From contig VZTG01001540.1 of assembly GCA_013397845.1 (NCBI GenBank), positions 1,130,754-1,194,753 on the forward strand: a DNA stretch of 64,000 bases, in the 5' to 3' direction. How positions within the stretch are numbered: the first letter of the stretch is position 1; each line of letters begins with the position of its first letter. The position numbers and the translations under genes are program-made. This document shows, in pieces, positions 37,670 to 49,200 of the stretch. The notes beneath the pieces are model-generated. The model was not told the origin of the DNA. It made no database searches and worked only from the letters and a program-made list of their open reading frames with translations. This stretch comes from Melanocharis versteri (taxonomy: Eukaryota; Chordata; Aves; Passeriformes; Melanocharitidae).

Positions 37670-40509
37670 ACAGCATGGCTGGCCACCCCACCTGAGCCTG
37701 GGTGATGAAGCAGCACAGACAAGCACAGTTATTCCCCCTCCAGGCAAAGCCTTTCTGGTTAGCTCCCACTATGAATTTGGGCTGTTTATGCTTGACCCAG
37801 ACTTATCCTGCCATTCTCAGGGGGAAACCTAGAGGATGAAGGAGTTAGTGGAGGTGTGGGGCAGGGGGAGGTGGGAAGAGCAGTCTGCACTGCCGTCTCC
37901 ATCCATGCACCTGTGGGTCAGAGAGAGGTCCCTGTGCACAGGTGTGGTTTGCTTTGCTTCCCAGGGCTCTGCAGGTAGTAAAGCTGATGCGGCCCCTTGC
38001 CCTCTGCTGCCCTGCCAGTCTCAGCTGCACTGAGGCCCTCGAGGCAGCCCTTGCCGAGGGTCTGGCTGGCAGAGGACGCTGTGGGTGTGCGGAGCTATGC
38101 CGGGATCCCAGGTGCCTTTGGTTTGGCTGAGGGCAGGGCAGCACAGGCTGCAGAACCCTGCCCCTGTGAGAGCTGTGACAGTGGCACCGCTCGTGTCTGT
38201 GAGCCGGGGACGGGCTCTGGCTGGTCTGGAGCAGCACATCCGGGCAGGTCTCAGTGGCAGCTGCACAGGGGAGATATTAGACAGAGATTGTTTTTCAGTG
38301 ACAACCTGGGACCTGGCAGGCACTGTGTGAACCCAAGCCTGCCTGCATTTGCAGTGCACAGTGTTCCACATACAGCTTGGCCGTCTCACACTCTATTTGC
38401 TAGTCTAGGGGTTTGCAGGAAGGGGCAAACCTAGATATGTTTAAAATTTTTGGATAGTTTGTGCAGGAGATGCAGGGAAGGTGCCTCCAGCAGGACCCAC
38501 AGCTGTAACATAGTGCTGTATGCTTTTCTCTACCATCCAGCCTGCTGCAGGGCAGAGCCTCAAGTCAAAGCAGAAGATGCTTGGGACATGTGTGTCACAT
38601 ATAAGAGTGTTTTTGGGTAGTTGTTTATCCCATAAAACCCAGAAAGATGTGTCTGCTGTGATGATAATATTCTAATGCCTACTGGCTTGGCCTTAGGGAT
38701 TTTCAAAGATGCCTCTCGAGGGAGCAGTGAGGCAGTGGAGGAACAAAGGGCAGCCCTGATCAAGTGCAGCTCTGATGGTTTCATGGCGTCTCATGTTGTA
38801 ACCTACTGGTCCTGTGGTTTATTCACAATACAGAATTTAGCTTGGGAAGGAAAGCGTGAGCAGGTTGGCATTCAATTGTTAATACATGGAGAACAAAAAG
38901 GACTAAGGAGAAGGTTAGAGTAATCATAACTTAGTCCTCTCAAATGATCTTTTGTCAGTCCCCCCACCCATCTCGTCCATAAAGTTTCCCCCCTCCCTTT
39001 TTGCCAGCAACCTAGTTGCTCCTTCAGCTACCACACTTTTAAATTTTTGAGGTGATTTTTGTCACGCTATATTGTAATAAAACCAAACTATTGTTCCTCA
39101 TTTGGTGTGTTACACTTGAGTTAGAGGTCACTGGAGCGAAGGCAAGGGGGTGTTGAACAGCCTTGCCAAGCAGAGCTGGTCTGAAGCCCTGGCCTCCTCC
39201 TCGATTTTCCCTTCCTGGCTTGGCCCCATGCCACAACCAACCCACAACTTTCCTGGGTGTGGAGAGATTGCTGCCCCAGGCGGGGGGACTGGGCCGGGGG
39301 AGGTCATGGGGCGAATACCACAGCAGTGATGGCTGCTGCTGCTGGGTGATGAAGAGGGAGAGGAAGAAGAGGTGTGAGGCAGGCATCAGCATTTTGTAGC
39401 GGGGTCATAGCCCTGCCTGCCCTCAACCAGTGATCCCAGCCTCCCCAGGCTTCCCATTCCACTGCCAGTCCCAGCCTCAGTTTCTTGGGAGAGGGAGCCA
39501 GCCCGGACGTCACAGAGTGTGCATCTCTGCCTACCTGTGGTGCCTGCAGCCACTGTGTCCCATCAGCATTTGTTCTTGTTCTTCTCCCCCAGCTGGAGGC
39601 AGTTTTGGTGGCTTACAGCAATTCACTGCTCGGGCTGTGAAACACCCACTCAGGCAGTGATCCGGGTGTTGTCATATGCACAGCTTGAGCCTTTGGGAGA
39701 TGACACTTTATCTAATTAGCTTTCAACGAAGAACGTGTGATTCATCTTGTGTTACGAGTGGTGAAATTGCTGAGCATTTTGCTGTCAGCATTGCTAACCG
39801 AGCCTTCGGCTTCCATAGTACTGAGGTTTAAGGGAGGCCCCGTGCAAATTTGTCTGGGTTTCTGTCATTGCTGCACCAGCTCACTCCCCTCAGCTCCATC
39901 TGCCTCTGCTCTTGCAAAGCTCTTTTGTGGCAGCACAGCAACTGCCTGTATTCATCCTGATGTTTTGGAAAGGATGATGTTCAAGTTATTAATACAGTTA
40001 AAATTATCTCAGTGGAGCATAGCTGCAAAAGCAAACTGATGTTTGTGTTGTCTGTAGACACACTGAGACTAGTGAGGCCACTCTTGAATGAATCTGGCTC
40101 CATGAGATTGGAATTTAAAGGATCTTTCCCAATGAATTTGATTAATTTTATTTTTAGGGACAAGCAATCCTTAGGTTACTGTCATTTCCTTCCACTGTCT
40201 TGGTAACATGTCTATATCCATAGATGAAATCTTAAGATCCTTCAACAGAGTATTAAATATGGGGCTATCTTCTAAGCAGGTTCTTTGGATTATTTTGCTT
40301 GTTTTTCAGACAGGTGAAATAGTAAAATTCAAGTGAGATTTGTTCTTTTGTTATTTATGAAGCTCTTTAATCCTTTCATTAATTCTGATGCTATGCTGAA
40401 AAAATCTGCTAGGTAAGTGTTGCTGCAGTCCCTTGCAATGAGGCGAGTTATATCTGCGAACATTCCCCTTCACTGCCAGGGAATATAAAGACCTGATACT
40501 GTATCTGAG
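37670..40509. other. Intergenic, relatively GC-rich, no gene supported
   Basis: Many overlapping open frames exist on both strands at 37.8-38.4 kb and 39.0-39.7 kb. They coexist in several frames over the same bases, as expected of GC-rich sequence poor in stop codons rather than of a gene. None has recognisable homology. The part around 38030-38250 has more CpG than its surroundings. Confidence 0.55.
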
Positions 40510-40558
40510 TGTCCTGGTTTTGGCTGGGATGGAGTCAATTTCTTCACATAGTAGCTGN

Positions 40559-40647
40559 CTTCTTACCTCAACCTACAAGCTTTGCTTTTTTCTTCCCTAT
40601 TCTCCTCCCCACTGGGGAGGTGGAGGGGAGGAGTGAGTGAGTGGCTG
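40559..40647. repeat. 89-bp exact duplicate of the LTR 3' end, bracketed by Ns (probable assembly artefact)
   Basis: Bases 40559-40647 are identical to 41075-41163 over all 89 positions. The copy is bounded by single Ns at 40558 and 40648. It sits where the related remnant at 37558 instead carries the GTGTGGAGCTCTGTTTTGGA-type sequence. It is therefore out of place in the LTR. Confidence 0.85.
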
Positions 40648-40843
40648 NGAGTACAAAATTAATGTTGGTAACACCCTGATGTTTTGGGTTGTGCTCAGTA
40701 GTGCTTACCTTAATTCAAGGACTTTCCAGTTTGTCATGCTCTGCCTGTGAGGAGACAAACGAGAAGCTGGTGGAGAGCAGGGCCAGGACAGCTGACCCAA
40801 GCTAGCCAAAGGGATATTCCATACCACAGAATGCCATGCCCAC

Positions 40844-40851
40844 TATATAAA
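40844..40851 (+). promoter_or_regulatory. TATA box of the solo LTR
   Basis: TATATAAA is placed in the middle of the LTR, as expected for a U3 promoter. Activity today is unknown. Confidence 0.45.
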
Positions 40852-40981
40852 CTGGGGGCAGTTGGCCAGGAGGATTGCTGCTTGGGGGTGGACTGGTCAT
40901 CAGTCAGTAGCTGGTGACCCAGTGTGTTGTGCCTCTTGTTTCTCTTGGGTTTTATCTCTTTCTCTCCTTTCCAATACTGTT

Positions 40982-40988
40982 ATTGTTG

Positions 40989-41050
<62 letters not shown>
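40982..41050. repeat. (TTG)n/(TTA)n microsatellite in the LTR
   Basis: A few TTG units are followed by about 20 TTA units, ending next to an N at 41051. The N suggests that the length was uncertain in the assembly. Frames reading through it as poly-Ile or poly-Leu are not genes. Confidence 0.95.
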
Positions 41051-41206
41051 NTGTTTTGTTTCAATTATTAAGCTCTTCTTACCTCAACCTACAAGCTTTG
41101 CTTTTTTCTTCCCTATTCTCCTCCCCACTGGGGAGGTGGAGGGGAGGAGTGAGTGAGTGGCTGTGTGGTTCTTAGTTGCTGGCTGGATTTAAACCACAAC
41201 ACTGAG

Positions 41207-42940
41207 AAATAAAGCCATGACTACACTGTCCTGTGTCCTGTACACCTGGAGAACATCAGTGTTTGCTGCCTCATCACCAGGCCCTGGCCCTGCCAGCCAA
41301 TGCAGCGACAGGGCTTGTGCAGGACTGACCACCCCTCAGGACAACCCTGCAGCTCAGGGAGGGTGCTGAGGGCTGTGTACTCGTAGGAACACCAGATCAG
41401 AAATGTTCCCATGTGTCTTTGCATGTGAATAAGTGGTTCAGGTCTGGGTCACCACCACCAGCTAAATGTTGTGCTCACTGAGGCTGAACAAAATTTCAGT
41501 CTCTCTGTTGACATGCTGTGCATCCGTACTGGCCTGCGGCTGTGAGCTCACTCTCTGCACAATCCTGCATGCCAAGCCCGTTAGGCAGGAATATTCCAGG
41601 CTCTTATTTGCACATAAACCCTCTTTTATTTCCAGGGCCACTGAACTGTGTGGGTGGCAACCCTTTCAGCTTCCCCAGCCGGTTGTTTCCTCTGCCCACA
41701 CTGGAAATGATTTAGGTGTTCCTCTGCCTCAAGATGGATGCTCTTTACTTTGTAATTTGCGAGCCCCACCATGACGAGAGCGCAGCACAGAGCTCCCGAG
41801 GCACGTCCCAAAGCAGGGCTCAACCACAGAGACTAAGAGTGAGCTCACTTGGGCTGGTCTGGGGCTATTTGAATGCTCCTGATTGGTTTGATCAAAAATT
41901 ATTTGCAATGGAAATCGGTGGGGTTGGCGCCATCCACCTGGTGTACGAGTGCATGAATGTTAGGCTGGTGGAGCAATGACTACTGTCTGTGCATGCATGT
42001 GTTACATATACACTTTGATGAAGAGCATACTCAAGTATGAGTATCTTGGAGGGAAAAAAAAATCAACAGAACACTGCTCATGCATTTTTAAGAGGCTGTG
42101 TATAGTGCAGCACTTGAGCTGTGTTCCGTTATTTGAAATGAGATGTTCAGAAACATCTCAGTTAAGAAATAAGAAAGTGACAAAATGTGGTGAAGACTAT
42201 AAATTGTAAACTACAAAGTAAGCCCACATCTTGCAACAAAAGCTGCTTTATTCAGACAAGGAAGTGTGCTTAGGCGTAGCTTTATATAGCATGCATCAGA
42301 AAAACTCTCAAATTCTATATAATTTCACATAATTAAATGTAGGTATTTCATCCTACTACAATTTACTGCCTTGCCCCTTGTGCCTACAATGTTGATATTC
42401 ATCATAGATTCGAGCAGTTTATTTCAGTGAGAGCTAACCCACACTTGCAGAGCCCAGATTATAATTATCCTACTGCGAAGTGCCAGCCACAGTTCCTCTG
42501 TTGCCCGTCTGAAAGCCGTTGGAGCCAGCACCAGGCAGAGAGGCGTTCACAGCGCAGCGGCTGCAGGCGGATCCCTCAGCGAGCTGTGGCTCACCCCATC
42601 CCCATGTCTTCCTTCTGGACTCCCGTCTGCAAGACTCCTCTGTTTTCCTCCTTGTTTTGCTTCTCTTAGTCCCAGGGTAAATGCAGCTGTGCCTTTTGGC
42701 TGCTGAGATCTGGGGATGTCCGGAGAAAAACATTGTTTCAGGCAATATAAACAGGAGGAGAAAGTCTTGGAAACCTTTTTGTCCTATTATCTTCAAACCA
42801 CTGAGAGCCCAGTGATGATGGCTGTGAGATGGACATATGGACCATGGGACCAGGTCTGGTTTCTCCTAGACCTGAAAACTGTTGGAGTTTGACGCAGGAC
42901 CTCAAACCCCAACAGGGCTCACAGGGCTGTGAGGTTAAGC
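41207..42940. other. Intergenic, nothing recognised
   Basis: No gene or mobile element can be supported. The only structure noted is a short perfect hairpin at 42140-42159 (stem GAGATGTT/AACATCTC, loop CAGA). Confidence 0.55.
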
Positions 42941-42945
42941 ATTAA

Positions 42946-43275
42946 TCATAGAATCAGAGAATAGTTTGGGTTGGAAGGGACTTTTAAATGTCATCAGCCC
43001 AACCCTCTTGCCGTGGGCAGGCACACCTTCAACTAGGTCAGGTTGCTTAGGGCCCCATCCAACCTGGCCTTGAACACTTCCAGGACTGGGGCATCTTCCA
43101 CCTCTCTGGCAACCTGTTCCATTGCCTCACCACTCTCAGGACAGAGAATTTCTTCCTATTCTCTAATCTAAATTTACCCTGTTTCAGTTTAAAACCATCC
43201 CCCCTTGTCCTATCACTATGTGCCCTTGTAAAAAATCCCTCTCCAGCTTTCTTGTTGCCCGCTTTAGGTCACAAG
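42946..43275 (-). mobile_element. CR1 LINE 3' end, antisense
   Basis: The + strand starts TCATAGAATCAGAGAATAGT, the reverse complement of a CR1 3' terminus. It continues with GGGTTGGAAGGGACTTTTAA (42968) and CCATCCAACCTGGCCTTGAA (about 43055). CAACCTGTTCCATTGCCTCA (about 43111) and CCTTGTCCTATCACTATGTG (about 43204) follow. It is 5'-truncated in its own orientation. The far boundary is approximate because similarity fades after about 43275. Confidence 0.92.
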
Positions 43276-43279
43276 AGTA

Positions 43280-44855
43280 CAGGGGCCCCAGCTGTGTCCC
43301 ACACCTGGGAAGAGCTTACAGGCCATGAAAGGATGGAAACCTCCAAAAAGGTGGTGGTGGTGTGCTCAGGGATTTGAAAGGCTGCGACCAGAGTGCTGTC
43401 AGCTTGCCCAGAGCATTGCTGTCACTCCAGGAATGTCTTTCAGGAGCAGTGACACAGATGTGCCTGTGCCTGCAGCATCTCTTGTTTGTGGGGCTATCAG
43501 GTAGGGTCTTGCACTGAGCAGGCAGGCAGCCCCATGCCACAGTGCCAGGAGCAGGAGCAGCTCTGCTCTGCCACAGAGCTGGGAACAAAAGGCTGTAGTC
43601 CAATCCAAACTGCAGTCCCTGGATTATGTGCTGTTATGGGTGCAATTCCACTGGAATGCTGTGACACATGCAGTGAGCAGGATGAGATCCTCACCAACTC
43701 CCTCAGCCAGCAGTATTCTCAGGGGAAAGCACAGGAACACCAGGGAACAGCTAAGGAGCTTCTCCCTCAGCATTGCCAGTATCATCACCTTAAAAACTAC
43801 CTTGTCACTTGCATTTCCAGTTGAAGTTTACCCCAGTATGGTCAGTAAACATTGTATGCTGATACATGCCTATATCATATATACTTAGCCTATTATATGC
43901 TATCAGACTGGCTATATTTTTTGCTGGGATGGAATCTGCACGTATTACCAAAGTTCAGCTTAATTCCTTTGCTTCCCCTGTCCTTGCCTATTGTTTTCTT
44001 TGCCTTCATTGTTGGAAGGGAAAAAATGACCAGGAGCCATCTCTGGTGTTTCGTGTTGAGAACATGTATAACTCTGGCCAGCAATGCACTAAATCGGTTC
44101 TCTAAAGTGGTCTTGATGAACAGATCTCTGATTAAAAGAAGGAGAATTGCTTAAATTTTGTTGTATATGCCTGAACACAACACCCCCCTACTCCCATTTT
44201 TCCCCATCTTTTTTTTTCTTTTCTAAATGTTTTTTTTTGTTCTCTTCCTTTTACTTGTGTGAAAAAAAACCAACAAAAAACACCTGAGTGAAAAGTGCTG
44301 ATTTTCTGCCAGTGTGCTGTATGCCAGAAATTCACCCAGGTAAATGTATTGAAAAAGAGGGATTATGCTTTAGTTTGTTTGCTAAGATCTGGTTTTAGCT
44401 CCAGAGACTTAAGGCAGGGCTTGTAGCAATGGTAGCTAAAAATACTTCCATGAAAATGTGAGATTTCTGAATTGACACAATTTCTTTGACAGAAAAACCT
44501 GTTTAAACAAAGTCCTTGATTTATTTTTTTCTCAACCCCACCTCTCAGACTTGGCCACCTTCAGTCTGCAGCACAGATACAGCTAGAGATGATGAAAAAC
44601 ATGCAAGAAAGTGTGATGGGGGTTGGCTTGCCTGTTTAGCCATTCCCTAAGCAACACTGGCCAGGCTTTCAGGGAGGGATTACCACATCCATACATTTCT
44701 ATTTTTACATCCTGCAGCAAACATGTTATTACCACTGAACTGAGCAGGGCCTGCTGAGAAATGAAACTTCGGGCATCGCCTCTCACTCACCAGAGGAAGC
44801 CAGTGCCACCAGCCCAGCCAGGGGCGTTTGCAGCATGTCAGCTCTGGAAGCAGTG
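43280..44855. other. Intergenic, nothing recognised
   Basis: There are several open frames of 60-112 codons on both strands at 43.3-44.2 kb, none with recognisable homology. T-rich and A-rich tracts lie around 44200-44280. Confidence 0.55.
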
Positions 44856-44972
44856 GTGGGGATGGGATGGGATGGGATGGGATGGGATGGGATGGGATGG
44901 GATGGGATGGGATGGGATGGGATGGGATGGGATGGGGGGATGGGATGGGATGGGATGGGATGGGGTGGGATG
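44856..44972. repeat. (GGGAT)n pentanucleotide minisatellite, G-quadruplex-capable
   Basis: There are about 22 near-perfect copies of the 5-bp unit, with one interruption (an extra GGG near 44937) and a degenerate end. Runs of three Gs separated by AT on the + strand fit a canonical G-quadruplex pattern. Because 5 and 3 are coprime, all three + frames stay open across the array, giving spurious Trp-Asp-Gly-Met repeat ORFs. Confidence 0.95.
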
Positions 44973-44974
44973 AA

Positions 44975-46020
44975 GATGCTCAGCTCAGGGGAGCTTGCTC
45001 ATCGCTCAGCCCCAAAGGAGCCTCAGCCTCTCCCTGCCCCAGCTGCCACTCCTGGAGCAGGAAGGGTTGCAGGGTGAAAATCAGAGCTGGTTTCTTGTTT
45101 TCCATGTCCTCAAGGGAAAGCTGTAGGCTGGCACCTGGACCCAACCCTACTGGCACCTTTGTGGCTTTGCAGTGAGAAATAACCTTTGTCAAGCCCTTTG
45201 CAAGTTTTCTATTTTGTAAGTAGTTCACAGGTCAGTGGTTTGACTGCGCAATTCATCTACCAGGATTAAAGTCTCGAGTGCACTACTGAGCTTCCAAAAT
45301 AATGGTCATAATCAAACCCCCCAATATTTCTTCTATTGTATGAACATGCCAAAAGATACAGGAAATCCATGCATAGATGGATTTTTCATTTTGGCATATC
45401 CTGTAAGGTTAATAAGTTTGCTGAAAAACCCTTTTTCAAGCACTCTTTATGCCAAGAATTCCCTTCTGAAGCTCACAAAATATCTGAAGGTATTAAAAAA
45501 ATCTGTGTTCAGTACCTGTATGGTTTCCAGTTGTAATAAAGTCAGTCATGTGGCAGATATGATTGGCCTGATCTTTTGTAGCATTTTGGGTGTGTTTACA
45601 TATTTGAAGTTTTCTAATTCAGACCCCTGTGCCAGAAACATGTAACAACCTTTTCATGCTGAAATTTTTTGAAGTATTATTTTTCACTGTGTTATCCCAC
45701 TTTGCATTTTGGTACAAACTGAGAAAACCGATAAATGAAAGGTAAAACTGTTTCTCCAGGCATGGTCTTTACTGCAAGTGTTTTCTGGGGTGAGCTGTCC
45801 TGTACAAAACATGCCAGTTGTGCTCTTCAGACCTCCTTTGGACAAAATCGTGGGTGTGGAAGTGTGGTGCCAGTTATCAACACCACGGTCGGTCCCAGCG
45901 GGGGCATCTTCTGCAGTGGAGAGGCTGTGGCTTGGCCAGGCCAGAGGCACATGTGCTCACTGCAGTGGTAATAACTGGGAATGCCTCGGTTACCTGCTTA
46001 ATTTGTGGAGACCGAGGATG
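44975..46020. other. Intergenic, nothing recognised
   Basis: No gene or repeat can be supported between the minisatellite and the next CR1 fragment. A frame open from 45778 continues into the CR1 remnant but is not a gene. Confidence 0.55.
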
Positions 46021-46023
46021 AAT

Positions 46024-46255
46024 GGTGCTCCTGAGGAATCGGTATTGGGATCAGCACTGTTTAACATATCTGCTGGCAGCATGGATGCTGGGATTGCGTG
46101 CAGCTTCAGCAAGTTTCCTAACGACACCAAGCTCTGTGGTGATGTCGACTTGCTGGAGTGAAGGGATGTCATCCAGAGGGACCTTGACAGGCCTGAAAGG
46201 TGGGCCCATGTCAACCTCGTGAAGTCAGCCAGGCCAGGTGCAAGAGGGCAAGAGC
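46024..46255 (+). mobile_element. CR1 LINE fragment, reverse-transcriptase palm region
   Basis: In the + frame through 46161 it encodes ESVLGSALFNI, then CSFSKFPNDTKLCGDVDLLE, followed by a stop. After the stop the same frame continues IQRDLDRPERWAHVNLVK. This is the CR1 RT segment around the catalytic FADD motif. Here FADD is replaced by FPND, so one catalytic Asp is Asn. Similarity ends near 46255 without a 3' UTR. It is an internal, dead fragment; boundaries are approximate. Confidence 0.88.
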
Positions 46256-46259
46256 CCTT

Positions 46260-49200
46260 GACAAGTCTTCAACCAGCAAGAAAAGCTTGGCTCTATGGGA
46301 AGGGACAGTGGCTGCCCATGGGGGTAGATGAGAAGGCTTCAGAGATGGGAGGTTGTGTATGACCTGAATACGGGTGGTGATAGAGACTCAAGGAATTGCA
46401 CTGGAGAGCCTGGGCCAACCACGACCCATAAAGTCTTTGCAATGGTCTCCTCACAGCAGCAGTGGTTTGCAGAGAGCCCAGGGAAGATCATAGCACCTGG
46501 AAGATGTTAGAAGAAGCAGAAAAAACAAAACTGCAGCTCTACATCAACAGTGAACATGGTGTAAAACACCATCCCCAGACCAGCCAGCTGTTATAAAACA
46601 TCAGGAATTGGACAAAGGTGACAGTAATCACCTCTTCTTTTTTGTTTGGGTGAAAGGGATGCCTCGAACAGCAGCACTGGGGTGGTGCCAGCTTTTGTCA
46701 GGAGCCCTGGGGGTGTGGGTGAGTAGACACCTCGCAGCACCTACTCCTGGCACGCAGGCAGAAGTGCCAAGCAGCATCTGAAAGGGCAGGAAGGCCTGGA
46801 TAATTCTTGTTTGCTTTTCACTGGAGAAAAACAGCGGATGCAGCTCAACAGGAGACAGTAAAGTCCAGTAGTGTTGAGGAATTTTGTTTCCTTGGTGAGC
46901 CTGTACTGGAATGGCAACAATGGAAATGCCAGAGGAAAGATCAAGGAGAGAAGCTGGCAAAAACCCTTCAACAGGTAAAACAGTAAAGCAGTGACATATC
47001 GTTCTTCCTGGTGAAAAACAAATATGGGTGGTAAGGAGTTAAAGTCATTCGCATATTCTCATGATGTTGACAGGGAATAAGAGTCGAGAGAACATACTGG
47101 GTTATGGGTCTGGAAATATCTGAGGGAGCTGGACCACAGCCAGTAATCTATGGTAGAAGAGCTCATTAGATCAGGAAGATACTGAAGTGGAAAGCTGGCA
47201 GGGCCCTGTGGCCAACAGGGGTCCAGAAAATGTTTGGGAAGACAAGTCAGGGATGACCAAGAGCATTGTGTCAACAAAATATTAGCAAAGACCTAAATGA
47301 GCTGAAAATAAGCTGGGAAGAAGTAGATGAAAGGACCAACGTCTGTGGTTTTGGAGAAATCATCTGCTGGTTTTATGAGTCACGAAGACCAAAACCAGAT
47401 AGAAACAAGAACTGGGCAGGCAGAGTTATGGCCTGCTGGGTCTGGGAATCAGCTACTAATTTATTTTGCATGTACTGTATTGCTGATTCCCTCCATATTT
47501 GAATTAAAAAGTAGGGGGTTTTACACCCAGAAGAATGAGTAACACTTGTGAGTTTAATTCATACCACTTGCATCACTGCTTCCGTGAATCTGGTGGCCAT
47601 CAATTTTAAGTGTACGTGGGAACCTTGGGCTGTTCCCTTGCCTTCATTTACTCTTTACTACACTTATGGTGGGACACTGGAAGTGGTGATGAGCATTGCA
47701 AAACCAGGTTGTTTTTGCTGGATCCCACTGCTTTCAGCTCCAGCTGCTTTCCTTTCCCATGAAGCCACTGACTACTGCACGCAGAACTTGATGTCCCAGA
47801 GCAATAGCTGGAGAGGTGACAGCTGTCATGCACCCATGGCCAGATGTGTGCACATGGCTGCATCCACATCTGTAGCCAAATGGGATGCAGCAAGTTAGGG
47901 ACTGTGGCTTTTTACGATGTGCTGTGCTCACTTGGAGCCTGCCTGAGGACAAACTTTTTCTGTCACATTCCTGAGAGTTTGGGGAAAAGTTTCTGAGGAC
48001 CTTTTACAGGGTGTTACTGCAGGCCACCATGACACAGTAATTCAAGTATGTGACACTGAGTATTTCTCAGTCACTAACAGCCTTGTGGATTGGGACACCA
48101 GCATGACTGATGGATCTGGTGTTTTCCATTGCTCTTGATGCTCATTGACTTGCAGGGGAAGGTCCCTGCTGTGCTAGTTTTTTCCTCCTGTTTTTGTAGG
48201 TAGTGGCATGTCACATCTTGTGATTGAAATTTCTAATAACAGCAACAACCATGGTAAGCCCGCAGTCCACTTGAGAAGACCAGTGGGAAAAGAAGTACTG
48301 GTGATCTATCTGGGTTTGGTTTCTACAGCTCTAGTTGACAAATCCAGGATTTCACCCAGTAGACAGAACAGAAAGCCTTGCCAAAACTTCTTCTACCCGT
48401 GGAAAGAGATTGGATCTGTTTTTTCCTAAATGAAACTTTGATGCAGTTAGTCATGAGATGTTCTTGTTTACTGCACTCCCAGAAATATAAGGCACATGGT
48501 TCCTTCACAGAGTATTTCAAACGGTTCATTTGAAGTGAAGTGTGGCTGTTCACTAGATGAGGTAGTTTCCTTTTCAATTGTCATTCCAAAGCAATGCTAA
48601 GAATGTGGGCAAAAAATGCTGTGACATAAAACTTGGACTGACTTCAAAATAAGTTCTAAATTTGTTTTCTGCATAATCACCTCTGTTTAGAGGTAGACAT
48701 CTTTTTTCCAAAACGCTGATGGCAGTTTCGAGACCACAATACATCTCTTCACAAGTACGGTAAGCTTCCGGTCCACACCTTCCCAGAGCCTGTCCAGTCA
48801 CTTCCTTGGGCAAATCCCATCAAAGATGCCTGTAGCTCCCCAAAGAACTGCATTTTGGTTACATTTCTATAATTATACAAGATTCACAGGATATGTATCT
48901 CTCTAAGCACCCTTATTTTTTTCCATATCAAAGACGCTTGCTCCCTTGTTCAGATCAAAGACTTCTGAGAAGTTTCTCACATGAAGAACTAAGCTGAACA
49001 ATTACAGCACACTTGCTTGATACCTCTATCAAAGGATGTTTTTCCTCAGTATGTTCATTATTTTTTACTTTGTGCTGTGCAGTGTTTGTTTGTTTTCTTT
49101 TAACCCCGGAAGCACAGGAAGGCTGCCACCGGACACCACAGCAGCTTCGGTATTCCTGTTGCCATACAGCTCTTTTCTTAGTTTTGTTTGTAAAGCTTCA

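Larger units (their letters stand above)
40510..41201 (+). mobile_element. Solo LTR of an endogenous retrovirus (ERVL-like), with 5-bp target-site duplication
   Basis: It starts TGTCCTGGTTTTGGCTGGGA and ends TTTAAACCACAACA, so it has the TG...CA ends of an LTR. It is flanked by a perfect 5-bp duplication, CTGAG, at 40505-40509 and 41202-41206. A TATATAAA box at 40844 fits an LTR promoter in the + direction. No primer-binding site, coding region or second LTR is present, so it is a solo LTR formed by recombination. The 5-bp duplication and terminal sequence fit avian class III (ERVL-like) elements; the family name is inference. It contains an (ATT)n tract and three Ns (40558, 40648, 41051). 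The stretch 40559-40647 appears misassembled. Confidence 0.9.

Noticed and set aside
37845..38434. Cluster of overlapping long open frames on both strands (up to 145 codons)
   Set aside because: Five mutually overlapping frames over the same GC-rich bases cannot all be real, and none shows a known domain; low stop-codon density explains them.
40914..41156. Poly-leucine/isoleucine open frames
   Set aside because: Translation of the TTA microsatellite inside the LTR, crossing an N.
44761..45175. Open frames encoding Trp-Asp-Gly-Met repeats in three frames
   Set aside because: They are produced by the GGGAT pentanucleotide array, which stays open in all three + frames.
46325..47600. Possible older retroelement or LTR sequence
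   Set aside because: The texture suggests repeat-derived DNA, but I could not match termini, primer-binding site or coding motifs, so no element is called.
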